Origin: Taklimakanibacter deserti | GTDB taxonomy: Bacteria > Pseudomonadota > Alphaproteobacteria > Rhizobiales > Aestuariivirgaceae | Assembly (NCBI GenBank): GCA_003574785.1 | Contig: QORU01000001.1 | Location: 566,785 to 630,784 of the forward strand | Direction of reading: 5' to 3' | Length of the DNA: 64,000 nucleotides | Shown here: positions 45,753 to 54,393 of the stretch, one piece after another | Layout: every line of letters starts with the position of its first letter | How positions within the stretch are numbered: the first letter of the stretch is position 1 | The notes under the pieces: generated by a model | Seen by the model: the letters and a program-made list of their open reading frames with translations, nothing else | Database searches by the model: none | What the model was told of the DNA's origin: nothing | Translations under genes and position numbers: made by a program

Positions 45753-46907
45753 TCAGCGTCCGCCCAGCACGGCGATATAGTCCGAGACCCAGCGGTAATA
45801 GGGCACGCAGCCGGCGCTCTGGCTCGCGCACTTGGCAACCGGAGTGCGCCAGAAATGTATCTTGTCGAAATTGCCGGCACCATTGGTCTCGCAGCCCGCA
45901 TCGGTGAGAAGCGCGTTGCCCGTGCATGCGGCGGTCACCGCCGGCACCGAGCCGAACCAGGCGGCGAGATCGCCCTGCAGCTTCGGATTGATCGAATGCT
46001 CGAGCCACATATAGGCGCAGTTCGGATTGGCGGCCTCGGCATGCATCATCGTGGTGTCGGCCCAACCCGTGGCGCCTTCCTCAGGCACGGTCGAGGCGAT
46101 GGGCTGCTTGTCGGCGATGAGCAGGTTGACCTGGAACGGCCAGGACGATGACGCCGCGACGCCTTCGTTCTTGAAGTCGTCGATCTGGATCATCGCATCG
46201 TGCCAATAGCGGCCGACCAGCTTGCGCTGTGCACGGAGCAATTCGAGCGCCGCCTTGTACTGGTCTTCGTTGAGCTCGTAAGGATCCTTGATGCCGAGGT
46301 CCGGCTTGTGCTTCATCAGATAGAGGGCCGCGTCGGCGATATAGATCGGGCCGTCGAAAGCCTGCACCCGGCCCTTGTTCGACTTGCCGTCCGGCAGCGT
46401 CTCTTCCTCGAAGACGACCTTCCAGCTCTTGGGCGCGTCCTTGAACACATTGGTGTTGTAGGCCAGCACATTGGCGCCCCATTGATAGGGAACGCCGTAA
46501 TGCACGCCGTCGACCGTGTGCCAGGGCGCGTTCTGCAGACGCTCATCGACGGTCTTCCAGGAAGGAATGAGGTCGGTGTTGATCGGCTGCACACGCTTGC
46601 CCGAAACCAGCCTGAGCGATGCGTCGCCCGAGGCGGTGACGAGGTCGAAGCCGCCTTCGTTCATGAGGGCGACCATCTCGTCCGACGTGCTCGCGGTCTT
46701 CACATTGACCTTGCAGCTCGTTTTCTTCTCGAAATCGGTCACCCAGTCGTAATTCTTGTCGGTGTCGCCGCGTTCGATATAGCCGGGCCAGGCGACGATA
46801 TTGACCTGACCTTCGCCGGCGCCGATTTCCTTCATCTGGGCGGAAGCACCGCCGCATAGTACGGCGATTGCCGCCATGGAAAGCAAAGTTCGCTTCACGG
46901 AATTCAT
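45753..46907 (-). CDS. Periplasmic binding protein, PotD-type
   Basis: A 384-residue exported protein with a signal peptide (MNSVKRTLLSMAAIAVLCGG, cleavage after SA). It belongs to the PotD/PotF group: VNIVAWPGYIERGDTDKNYD, DLVTASGDASLRLVSGKRVQ, GVPYQWGANVLAYNTNVFKD. The substrate is probably a polyamine or similar cationic compound, but this is not certain. It is the first gene of the minus-strand operon. Confidence 0.9.
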   Translation of the reverse strand: MNSVKRTLLSMAAIAVLCGGASAQMKEIGAGEGQVNIVAWPGYIERGDTDKNYDWVTDFEKKTSCKVNVKTASTSDEMVALMNEGGFDLVTASGDASLRLVSGKRVQPINTDLIPSWKTVDERLQNAPWHTVDGVHYGVPYQWGANVLAYNTNVFKDAPKSWKVVFEEETLPDGKSNKGRVQAFDGPIYIADAALYLMKHKPDLGIKDPYELNEDQYKAALELLRAQRKLVGRYWHDAMIQIDDFKNEGVAASSSWPFQVNLLIADKQPIASTVPEEGATGWADTTMMHAEAANPNCAYMWLEHSINPKLQGDLAAWFGSVPAVTAACTGNALLTDAGCETNGAGNFDKIHFWRTPVAKCASQSAGCVPYYRWVSDYIAVLGGR

Positions 46908-47048
46908 GGGTCACCTCCCTGCGAGCCAATATATTCGGATGCGCGAAATCGGGCTCTGTTCAGCATCCTGCGCACCCCCTTGCCACGACGCTAGCTTGTC
47001 TCCCTGAGGAAGGGAAGTAGGCTTAAAGAATTGTGCGTGGGACCATCA

Positions 47049-47069
47049 GGGGGCCAGCCGGCGGCCCCC
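47049..47069. promoter_or_regulatory. G/C hairpin in divergent ABC-operon region
   Basis: GGGGGCC (47049-47055) and GGCCCCC (47063-47069) pair with a 7-nt loop, in the 241-bp region between the two divergent ABC operons. Just downstream TTGACC (47082-47087) and GATAAG (47104-47109, spacing 16) form a possible promoter for the amino acid operon. Function of the hairpin unknown. Confidence 0.45.
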
Positions 47070-47148
47070 GCCAATGTTGGATTGACCAAATTTTTATTTG
47101 CGTGATAAGGTTTTGCATAAGAAGAACAAAACAAGGGAGCACCGTCAG

Positions 47149-47934
47149 GTGAGCAAGGGGAGTTCGAACGGGCAGCCCGCGGTCGTCGTGGAGGGGCTGC
47201 ATAAGAGCTTCGGTGATCTCGAAGTCCTCAAAGGTGTGTCGCTGACGGCCCATGAGGGCGACGTCGTCTCGATGATCGGCGCTTCGGGCTCCGGCAAAAG
47301 CACTTTCCTCAGATGCATCAATTTCCTCGAGATGCCGACCCAGGGGCGCATCCAGGTGACCGGCGAGGACATCAGCCTCAAGACCGGCCATGACGGCAAC
47401 CTCCATCCGACCGACCGCCGCCAGCTGGAGCGCATCCGCACCCGCCTCGGCATGGTCTTCCAGTCGTTCAATCTGTGGCCGCATCTCAACGTGCTGGAGA
47501 ACGTCATCGAGGCGCCGGTACATGTGCTGAAAGTGCCGAAGGCCGAAGCGATCGAGCGCGCCGAAGGGCTGTTGCAGAAGGTCGGCCTCTATGAGAAGCG
47601 CACGCAATATCCGGCCTTCCTGTCGGGCGGCCAGCAGCAGCGCGCGGCGATCGCGCGCGCGCTCGCGATGAATCCGAAGGTCATGCTGTTCGACGAGCCG
47701 ACCTCGGCGCTCGACCCCGAACTGGTCGGCGAAGTGCTGAAGGTCATTCGCGATCTGGCGCTCGAAGGCCGCACGATGATTCTCGTGACGCATGAGATGA
47801 AGTTCGCCCGCGACGTGTCGAGCCACGTGATCTATCTGCACAAGGGTCTCATCGAGGAAGAGGGGCCGCCGGCGCAGGTCTTCGGCGCTCCCAAGAGCGA
47901 CAGGTGCAGGCAATTCGTCTCGGGGCTCCATTAA
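47149..47934 (+). CDS. ABC ATPase, polar amino acid (HisP/GlnQ) type
   Basis: A 261-residue ATPase: Walker A GASGSGKSTFLRC, VFQSFNLWPHLNVLENV, signature LSGGQQQRAAIARAL, Walker B VMLFDEPTSALDPELVGEV. This pattern is that of polar amino acid importers. GTG 47149 is preferred over the in-frame TTG 47098 because AGGGAG at 47133-47138 precedes it. The whole operon (ATPase, binding protein, two permeases, amidohydrolase) runs co-directionally to 51.5 kb. Confidence 0.92.
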   Translation: MSKGSSNGQPAVVVEGLHKSFGDLEVLKGVSLTAHEGDVVSMIGASGSGKSTFLRCINFLEMPTQGRIQVTGEDISLKTGHDGNLHPTDRRQLERIRTRLGMVFQSFNLWPHLNVLENVIEAPVHVLKVPKAEAIERAEGLLQKVGLYEKRTQYPAFLSGGQQQRAAIARALAMNPKVMLFDEPTSALDPELVGEVLKVIRDLALEGRTMILVTHEMKFARDVSSHVIYLHKGLIEEEGPPAQVFGAPKSDRCRQFVSGLH

Positions 47935-48044
47935 TCCGTTGCGGGATTCGGAGGAGGCGGCTTAGGTTAGGCGGGTTCCGATCCGCGGCATCGGAATTTT
48001 CACAAGAACCGGATCGAATGGTCCGACTACCAGGGAGAAAAAGC

Positions 48045-48836
48045 ATGAAATTCAATCGTCGTTTGATGATGGCCGTCGCGGCCGTGGCCATGTGCGGCTT
48101 CGCCGCCGAGGCCAAAGCCGACTTGAAATTCGGCGTGGCCGCCGAACCCTATCCGCCCTTCACCTCGAAGGACGCGTCCGGAAAATGGGTCGGCTGGGAG
48201 GTCGACTTGATGGATGCCGTCTGCGCCAAGATGAACGAGAAATGCGAGCTCGTCGAAGTCGCCTGGGACGGCATCATCCCGGCGCTGACGGCGAAGCAGA
48301 TCGACGTCATCTGGTCGTCGATGTCGATCACGGCCGAGCGCAAGAAGACCATCGATTTCACCACCTTCTACTACAACACGCCCTCGGCGGTCATCGGCGC
48401 CAAGAACGGCGATAAAGACATCACGCCCGAGCATCTCAAGGGCAAGACGATGGGCGTGCAGGTGGCGACGACGCATCAACGCTACGCGCAAAAATACTTC
48501 GCCGCCGCGGGTGCGGAAGTGAAGAACTACCAGACGCAGGACGAAGCCAACAACGACCTCGCCGCCGGCCGCCTCGACTACATCCAGGCCGACGCCAGCG
48601 CGCTCGAGGATTTCCTCCTGACCGACCAGGGCGCCGCCTGCTGCGAAATGAAAGGCATCGTGCCGGAGGATCTCGAAATCCTCGGCGAAGGTGTCGGCGG
48701 CGGCCTGCGCAAGGAAGACACCGAGCTCAAGGCCAAGCTCGATGCGGCGATCACGGAGCTCGCGAAGTCGGGTGAGATCCAGAAGATCACCGACAAATAT
48801 GAAAAACTGAAAGGCAAGATCATCCTTCCGCAGTGA
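48045..48836 (+). CDS. Periplasmic binding protein, polar amino acid type
   Basis: A 263-residue exported protein with signal peptide MKFNRRLMMAVAAVAMCGFA. Family motifs: LKFGVAAEPYPPFTSKDASG, VGWEVDLMDAVCAKM, WDGIIPALTAKQIDVIWSSM. The mature protein has two cysteines (ACCEM) that are unusual and adjacent. GGGAGAAA precedes ATG 48045. Substrate not assignable; the linked amidohydrolase suggests an N-acyl or amide-type amino acid compound. Confidence 0.92.
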   Translation: MKFNRRLMMAVAAVAMCGFAAEAKADLKFGVAAEPYPPFTSKDASGKWVGWEVDLMDAVCAKMNEKCELVEVAWDGIIPALTAKQIDVIWSSMSITAERKKTIDFTTFYYNTPSAVIGAKNGDKDITPEHLKGKTMGVQVATTHQRYAQKYFAAAGAEVKNYQTQDEANNDLAAGRLDYIQADASALEDFLLTDQGAACCEMKGIVPEDLEILGEGVGGGLRKEDTELKAKLDAAITELAKSGEIQKITDKYEKLKGKIILPQ

Positions 48837-48842
48837 CGACTT

Positions 48843-48873
48843 GAGGCTGCACCGCGAGGGGCGGTGCAGCCTC
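48843..48873 (+). terminator. Stem-loop after binding-protein gene
   Basis: GAGGCTGCACCGC (48843-48855) and GCGGTGCAGCCTC (48861-48873) form a perfect 13-bp stem with a GAGGG loop. No T-run follows. In ABC operons such stems stabilise the binding-protein mRNA or reduce read-through, giving excess binding protein over permease. Confidence 0.75.
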
Positions 48874-48897
48874 CCCCACGTTTCATTCGGGACATTC

Positions 48898-49608
48898 ATG
48901 TTCTTTGCCGCAAGTAGCCTCGAACTACTGGCAACTTGGAAGGGAGCCCTTCTAACCGGTGCGCTCAGCACCGTGGAGATTTCGTTCCTGGCCTATCTTT
49001 TCGGACTGGCGCTCGGGCTCGCCGGCGCCATGGGCAAGATCGCCGGCGGCAAATATCTGAAGTGGATCCTCGATGTCTATACGACGGTGATCCGCTCGCT
49101 GCCCGAGCTGCTGCTCATCGTGATGCTCTACTATCTCGGCACCGACACGCTGAACCGCGTGCTTGCGAGCCTGGGCTATGAGGCGATACGCATCAACGGC
49201 TTCACCGCGGCCGTCGTCGTCCTCGGCTTCGTCATGGGCGCCTATGCGACGGAAGTCCTGCGCGGCGCCATCCAGGCGATTCCGGTCGGCCAGATCGAGG
49301 CGGCGAAGGCCTATGGCATGTCGCCCTTCCTGCGTTTCCGCCGCATCATCCTGCCGGCCATGCTGCCTTATGCGATACCCGGCATGTCCAATCTGTGGCT
49401 CAATACCACCAAGGATTCAGCACTTGTCGCCGTTGTCGGCTATAGCGAGCTGGCCTTGGCGACCAAACAGGCGGCCGGCGGCACCAAGGCCTATTTCACC
49501 TTCTTCTGCGCGGCGGCGCTCATCTATCTCATCATCTCACTGGTGTCGCTGCGCCTGTTCGGCGCGCTCGAGACTTATGTCCGGCGCGGCCAGCCGAAGC
49601 TCGGCTAG
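48898..49608 (+). CDS. Amino acid ABC permease (HisM/GlnP type)
   Basis: A 236-residue permease with five hydrophobic segments and the loop QIEAAKAYGMSPFLRFRRII followed by ILPAMLPYAIPG. Start MFFAASSLELLATWKGALLT is of HisQ/ArtQ type. ATG 48898 is chosen because an in-frame upstream part crosses the stem-loop. It forms a heterodimer with the next gene. Confidence 0.9.
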   Translation: MFFAASSLELLATWKGALLTGALSTVEISFLAYLFGLALGLAGAMGKIAGGKYLKWILDVYTTVIRSLPELLLIVMLYYLGTDTLNRVLASLGYEAIRINGFTAAVVVLGFVMGAYATEVLRGAIQAIPVGQIEAAKAYGMSPFLRFRRIILPAMLPYAIPGMSNLWLNTTKDSALVAVVGYSELALATKQAAGGTKAYFTFFCAAALIYLIISLVSLRLFGALETYVRRGQPKLG

Positions 49609-49616
49609 GGGGACAC

Positions 49617-50306
49617 ATGGATTTCTCCTGGTTCCCGCAATACCTGCCGATGATCCTCGAGGGGATCTGGCTCACCCTCCTGCTTCTCGTCATCTCGATC
49701 TCCTTCGGCTTCGTCCTCGCGGTCCCGATCGGCCTCGTGCAAGTGACGGGTCCGCGCTGGCTCAAATGGCTGGCTTCGGGCTTCTGCACGGTCATCCGCG
49801 GCACGCCGCTCCTCATCCAGCTCTGGCTGCTCTATTACGGGCTCGGCTCGTTCTTCCCGCAGATCCCGTGGATCCGGCAGAGTTTCCTCTGGCCGGTGCT
49901 GCGCGAAGGGTTCTTCTATGCAGCGCTCGCCTTCACGCTCAGCTTCGCCGGCTATGAGGGAGCGGTGATGAAGGGCGCCTTCCTCAGCGTGCCCAAGGGC
50001 GAGCTCGAAGCGGCCCGCGCCTTCGGCATGTCGCCCTGGACCGTCCTGCGGCGGATCTGGCTGCCGCGCGCGTTCCGCATCGTCCTGCCGACGCTGGGCG
50101 GCGAGACGATCCTGCAGCTCAAGGCGACGCCGCTCGCCGCGACCGTCACCGTTATCGAGCTCTATGGCGCCTCTTACCAGGTCCGCCAGGACACCTACCG
50201 GGTCTATGAGCCCTTGCTGATGGTGGCGGCGATCTATCTGGCGCTGACCTATATCATCACCCGCGCCTTCGCCTATATTGAGCGCCAGGTGCCGCAGCGG
50301 CGTTGA
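49617..50306 (+). CDS. Amino acid ABC permease (HisM/GlnP type)
   Basis: A 229-residue permease with the loop ELEAARAFGMSPWTVLRRIW and LPRAFRIVLPTLGGE. N-terminus MDFSWFPQYLPMILEGIWLT. It begins 8 bp after its partner permease. Both channel subunits of one importer. Confidence 0.9.
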   Translation: MDFSWFPQYLPMILEGIWLTLLLLVISISFGFVLAVPIGLVQVTGPRWLKWLASGFCTVIRGTPLLIQLWLLYYGLGSFFPQIPWIRQSFLWPVLREGFFYAALAFTLSFAGYEGAVMKGAFLSVPKGELEAARAFGMSPWTVLRRIWLPRAFRIVLPTLGGETILQLKATPLAATVTVIELYGASYQVRQDTYRVYEPLLMVAAIYLALTYIITRAFAYIERQVPQRR

Positions 50307-50356
50307 ACGCCGCTTTACACAGTGTATCAGGATATTAGGTTAACCGTTTGAAAAAC

Positions 50357-51526
50357 ATGACAATTAATGATCGGGTGGCCGCCCATGCCGGCGCCCTCCG
50401 CGCCATCCGCCATGATCTCCATGCCCATCCCGAGCTTGGCCTCGAGGAACGGCGCACGAGCGAAATCGTGGCGCGCGAGCTTTCGCGCCTCGGCTTCCAG
50501 GTGACGCGCGGCCTCGCCTCGACCGGCGTCGTCGGCACGCTCAAGCAGGGTCACGGGCGCAAGAGCATCGGGTTGCGCGCCGACATGGATGCGCTGCCGA
50601 TCCAGGAAACCACCGGCCTTGCCTATCAAAGCCTTAACCCCGGCCGGATGCATGCCTGCGGCCATGACGGCCACACCACGGTCCTCCTCGGCACGGCGCG
50701 CTACCTCGCCGAGACGCGCAATTTCGACGGCACGGTGCATCTCATCTTCCAGCCGGCGGAAGAGAATTTCGGCGGCGCCAAGCATATGATCGATGAGGGG
50801 CTGTTCAAGCGCTTCCCCTGCGATGCGGTCTTCGCCTTCCACAACATACCGGGCTTCGCCACCGGCCAGTTCGCGGTCAAGCCCGGCATCATCATGGCGG
50901 CTGTCGATCTCGCCCGCGCGGTGATCTCCGGCCCGGGCGGGCATGGCGCCATCCCGCATGAGACGGTCGATCCGATCGTCGCCGGTGCTGCCGTGGTGAC
51001 GGCGCTCCAGACGATCGTGTCGCGCAATGTCGATCCGGCGGACGCCGCGGTGGTCACGGTCGGCGTCTTCAATGCCGGCACGGCCTGCAACATCATCCCG
51101 GAGAATGCCACGCTCGAGATCAGCGTCAGGAGCTGCTCGGGCGCGGTGCGCCGCAAGCTTGCCGAGCGCGTGCCTGAGATCATCACCGGCGTCGCCGGGG
51201 CGCATGGCTGCACAGCCAGGGTCGACTATGAGCTCGGCTATCCCGCCACCGTCAACAGTCCTGAGGAAACCGAACTCGCCTGTGCGGTCGCGGCCGAGCT
51301 CGGCGGCGCCCATCCGCCCATCGACATGGCGGCGGCGATGATGATCTCGGAGGATTTCGCCTACATGCTCGAGGCCGTGCCCGGCTGCTATTTCATGCTC
51401 GGCAACGGCAATGAAGGCCGCCAGCCGGCGCTGCACAGTCCGGATTACGATTTCAACGACGCGCTCCTGGTGACCGGCCCGGCCATGTTCGGGCGGCTGG
51501 TCGAGCGGTTCCTGGGCCAAGCCTGA
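50357..51526 (+). CDS. M20-family amidohydrolase (hippurate-hydrolase type)
   Basis: A 389-residue cytoplasmic metallohydrolase: IRHDLHAHPELGLEE, GLRADMDALPIQE, MHACGHDGHTTVLLGTARYL, FQPAEENFGGAKHM and HNIPGFATGQFA, with the Cys/His/Glu metal ligands in place. The group releases amino acids from N-acyl derivatives or hydrolyses amide conjugates. Located as last gene of the amino acid ABC operon, it would process the imported substrate. ATG 50357 is used; TTG 50348 is an alternative. Confidence 0.9.
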   Translation: MTINDRVAAHAGALRAIRHDLHAHPELGLEERRTSEIVARELSRLGFQVTRGLASTGVVGTLKQGHGRKSIGLRADMDALPIQETTGLAYQSLNPGRMHACGHDGHTTVLLGTARYLAETRNFDGTVHLIFQPAEENFGGAKHMIDEGLFKRFPCDAVFAFHNIPGFATGQFAVKPGIIMAAVDLARAVISGPGGHGAIPHETVDPIVAGAAVVTALQTIVSRNVDPADAAVVTVGVFNAGTACNIIPENATLEISVRSCSGAVRRKLAERVPEIITGVAGAHGCTARVDYELGYPATVNSPEETELACAVAAELGGAHPPIDMAAAMMISEDFAYMLEAVPGCYFMLGNGNEGRQPALHSPDYDFNDALLVTGPAMFGRLVERFLGQA

Positions 51527-51538
51527 GCGGGCCGGATT

Positions 51539-51638
51539 CAGGGATTTGCAGGGATTATCAGGGAATTTTTCCAAAAAAGAGTCGCCCTGAGCAATATCAA
51601 GAGGTTAGCTTACCGGAATCTCGCGGAGCAGGGAATTT
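51539..51638. repeat. CAGGGA iterons before a LysE-family gene
   Basis: CAGGGA occurs at 51539, 51549 and 51559, exactly 10 bp apart, each followed by TT or AATT, and again at 51629 (90 bp further, in phase). The 255-bp gap between the amidohydrolase and the LysE-type gene holds no gene. Regular phasing suggests a protein-binding array or the scar of a mobile element. Confidence 0.6.
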
Positions 51639-51781
51639 GCCCGCCACCAGGCGACCGGCCGGAACACATAGTCTCATCCTGGTATTCTCCAACTCCCACG
51701 CTCTGGCCCACGATTGCAAGGGCGCATTGCCGGGCTGACGAAGAGACGGTAGGAAGGGCCGCGATCATATCGGTTGCGGCC

Positions 51782-52408
51782 ATGACCCTCGAAACCTTCC
51801 TCCTCTTCGCGCCGGCCTGTTTCGCCATCAACATGGCGTTCGGGCCGAACAACCTGCTGTCCCTCACCAATGCGGCGCGGAGCGGCTTGGCACCCGCCAT
51901 CCTTGCGGCCGCCGGGCGGATCGTCTCCTTCGCCGTCATGATCGCCATTGCCGGCATCGGCCTCGGCGCCGTCCTCGCCGCCTCGGAGACGGTCTTCATG
52001 GCGGTCAAATGGGTCGGCGCCCTCTATCTCATCTGGATCGGCATCAAGCTGATCCGGGCAGGTGCGCCGTTGCTCGGTGATGAGGGTTCGGCCCCAGCCT
52101 TGTCGCTCAGGACGCTCACGCTTCAGGAGCTCTGGGTGGCGGCAGGGAATCCCAAGGCTATTCTCGTCTTCACCGCCTTCTTTCCGCAATTCGTCGACGC
52201 CCAGTCCTATGCGCTGAGCTTCACCATCCTCGGTGCGATCTTCCTCGTTTTCGAGCTTTTCGCCATCCTGGTCTATTCCTTCATCGGCGCGAAGCTCGGG
52301 CGCCATATCCGCAATGGCCGCGCCCTCAAATGGTTCAACCGGACGAGCGGGACGATGATGATCGGTTTCGGCCTGGCGCTGATGTTCACGCGCCGACCGG
52401 CAACCTAG
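51782..52408 (+). CDS. LysE-family exporter
   Basis: A 208-residue LysE-type protein with six hydrophobic segments: LETFLLFAPACFAINMAFGP, NNLLSLTNAARSGLAPAILA, GNPKAILVFTAFFPQFV. A paralogue of the gene at 36.9 kb but not its close copy. Its stop interlocks with the antiporter stop in CTAG. Substrate unknown. Confidence 0.88.
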   Translation: MTLETFLLFAPACFAINMAFGPNNLLSLTNAARSGLAPAILAAAGRIVSFAVMIAIAGIGLGAVLAASETVFMAVKWVGALYLIWIGIKLIRAGAPLLGDEGSAPALSLRTLTLQELWVAAGNPKAILVFTAFFPQFVDAQSYALSFTILGAIFLVFELFAILVYSFIGAKLGRHIRNGRALKWFNRTSGTMMIGFGLALMFTRRPAT

Positions 52409-54228
52409 TTCTCTTTCGCAGAAAGGTTGAAGCGCTCCGCCAGCCGCGCCACCAGGGCCTGGAGCCGGCCAAAAATGTCGAACTCGCCGAAGGCCGCGCC
52501 CACTTTCTGCGGCGGCAATTCGACCTCGTCGATCTCGAGCGCGGCCTGCTTCACGTCCTCGCCATCGAGCTCGGCGACCGTCAATGAGGCGGGGCCGAGT
52601 TGGATGCGGTCGCCCATGCCGATACGGTCCTCGCAGCGCAACCGGAAGGCCTGGGTCACGGTGAGACCGCGCAGGTCGTCCGGAATGGTAAGGCCATAGG
52701 CGGGTGCCAGCTCATCCAGCGAAATGTCGCCGGTGAAATTGAAGGCAGCCACCGGGTGATGCGTGTGAATGGCTTCGGAAGCGGCGAAAAGCCGGTCGAG
52801 GCGCTGGGCGCGGTCGGTCGGCACCAGGAAATAGGCATAGTCGCCAGGCGCCAGCGCCTTGGCGTCGGCCCAGGCCAGGACCTTCTCCTGGCGCGCCACC
52901 ATGACCGGCTGGATCCAGGTAGGCAGATCGGGGCGGGTCAGGATCGGGCTATCCTCGATGATCGGAAAGCCGACCATTTCGAGGTTGATCTGGCCGGGAA
53001 GGTCGATCTCGACACGCTGCGTCTCGGGCGCCGTCTCGGTCAAGGCGACGCCGAGCCCGCGGGCGACCGCGGTCAGCGTCCAGCCCTGCACCAGGAGCGA
53101 GATGAAGACGGCGACGAAGGCGACGTTGAAATAGAGCTCGGCATTGGCGACACCGGACAGGGTCGGGATGGCGGCGAGGAAGATCGATACGGCGCCGCGC
53201 AGGCCGACCCAGGAGATGAAGGCCTTTTCGCGCGCGGTGAAGCGGAAGGGCAACAGGCAGAGCCAGACGGCCACCGGCCTTGCGATGACGATGAGGAAGA
53301 CGGCGATGAGGACGGCGGGCACGAGGTAGCCCAGGAGCTTGGACGGCGTCACGAGGAGGCCCAAGACCAGGAACATCAGGATCTGGCAGAGCCAGGTCGC
53401 CGCATCGTGAAAGCTCAGGATCGAGGGAAAGGCGCGGGCGGGCCGGTTACCGAGGACCAGGCCGGCGAGATAGACCGCGAGGAAGCCCGAACCTTCGACG
53501 GCCGCAGCCGCGGCATAGATGGCAAGTGCGGCCGTTATGGCGAAAAGCGGATGGAGGCCCGAGGGGAGCGCCATGCGGTTGAGCCCCTGGACCAGCAACC
53601 AGCCGCCCACGAGGCCTGCAACCGTGCCGATGACGACCTGGCGCAGGAGCAAGATGACGACATCGAGGCTCGAGCCATGGGGGCCGAGCAGGATCAGCTC
53701 GACCAGCACGATGGTCAGGAAGACGGCGAAGGGATCGTTGGTGCCGGATTCGATCTCGAGGGCCGCGGCGACGCGCCGGCGCAATTGCAGGCCGCCGGCG
53801 CGCATGAGGAAGAAGACCGCGGCGGCATCGGTCGAGCTCACGATGGCCCCGAGCAGCAATCCCTCGAGCCAGGAAAGGCCCAATACCAGGCAGGCAAGCG
53901 CCCCGGTCAGCGCCGCGGTGATGACGACGCCCACCGTCGCGAGGAGGCTCGCCGGCAACAGGCTGCCGCGGAAAACGGCGAGCCGGGTCCTGAGGCCCCC
54001 GTCGAACAGGATGATGGCCAGCGCCACGGTGCCGACCAGATAGGTCAGCCGATAGTCGTTGAAGACGATGCCGCCCGGCCCATCCTCGCCCGCCAGCATG
54101 CCGATGATCAGAAAGACGAGCAGCAAGGGCGCGCCGAAGCGCGTGGCGATGAGGCTCGAGGCGATGCCGACCAGAATGAGGACCGCCAGAAACAAAAGTC
54201 CGAGATTGATGACGCCGATCTGCTCCAT
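52405..54228 (-). CDS. Potassium/proton antiporter, CvrA/NhaP2-type
   Basis: A 607-residue protein. About twelve hydrophobic segments (residues 1-390) form a CPA1-type antiporter with SSTDAAAVFFLMRAGGLQL, the paired acidic region ESGTNDPFAVFLTI and GLRGAVSIFLAAIPTLSG. A cytoplasmic TrkA-C-like domain (around YFLVPTDRAQRLDRLFAAS) and a CorC-type C-terminal domain (DLRGLTVTQAFRLRCEDRIG) follow. Predicted to exchange K+ or Na+ for H+ in pH and volume control. Single gene. Confidence 0.93.
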   Translation of the reverse strand: MEQIGVINLGLLFLAVLILVGIASSLIATRFGAPLLLVFLIIGMLAGEDGPGGIVFNDYRLTYLVGTVALAIILFDGGLRTRLAVFRGSLLPASLLATVGVVITAALTGALACLVLGLSWLEGLLLGAIVSSTDAAAVFFLMRAGGLQLRRRVAAALEIESGTNDPFAVFLTIVLVELILLGPHGSSLDVVILLLRQVVIGTVAGLVGGWLLVQGLNRMALPSGLHPLFAITAALAIYAAAAAVEGSGFLAVYLAGLVLGNRPARAFPSILSFHDAATWLCQILMFLVLGLLVTPSKLLGYLVPAVLIAVFLIVIARPVAVWLCLLPFRFTAREKAFISWVGLRGAVSIFLAAIPTLSGVANAELYFNVAFVAVFISLLVQGWTLTAVARGLGVALTETAPETQRVEIDLPGQINLEMVGFPIIEDSPILTRPDLPTWIQPVMVARQEKVLAWADAKALAPGDYAYFLVPTDRAQRLDRLFAASEAIHTHHPVAAFNFTGDISLDELAPAYGLTIPDDLRGLTVTQAFRLRCEDRIGMGDRIQLGPASLTVAELDGEDVKQAALEIDEVELPPQKVGAAFGEFDIFGRLQALVARLAERFNLSAKEN

Positions 54229-54393
54229 CAGCGAGCCTTAGCACGCTCATTCGAATAACCAAGCACTGCTTACACTTAACGACGAGCGCTTCGGCGCCGG
54301 TTTCGAAAAAGCCCCGAAATAACCATTTATCAATAGCCCGACCCTAGCATCCTCGCCGTCTTTGCCATGGTTCGGGGCGGTGAGGTTCCTTCC

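Noticed and set aside
52600..54258. 552-codon plus-strand frame opposite the antiporter gene
   Set aside because: Low-complexity acidic composition and no recognisable domain; antiporter has all expected motifs.
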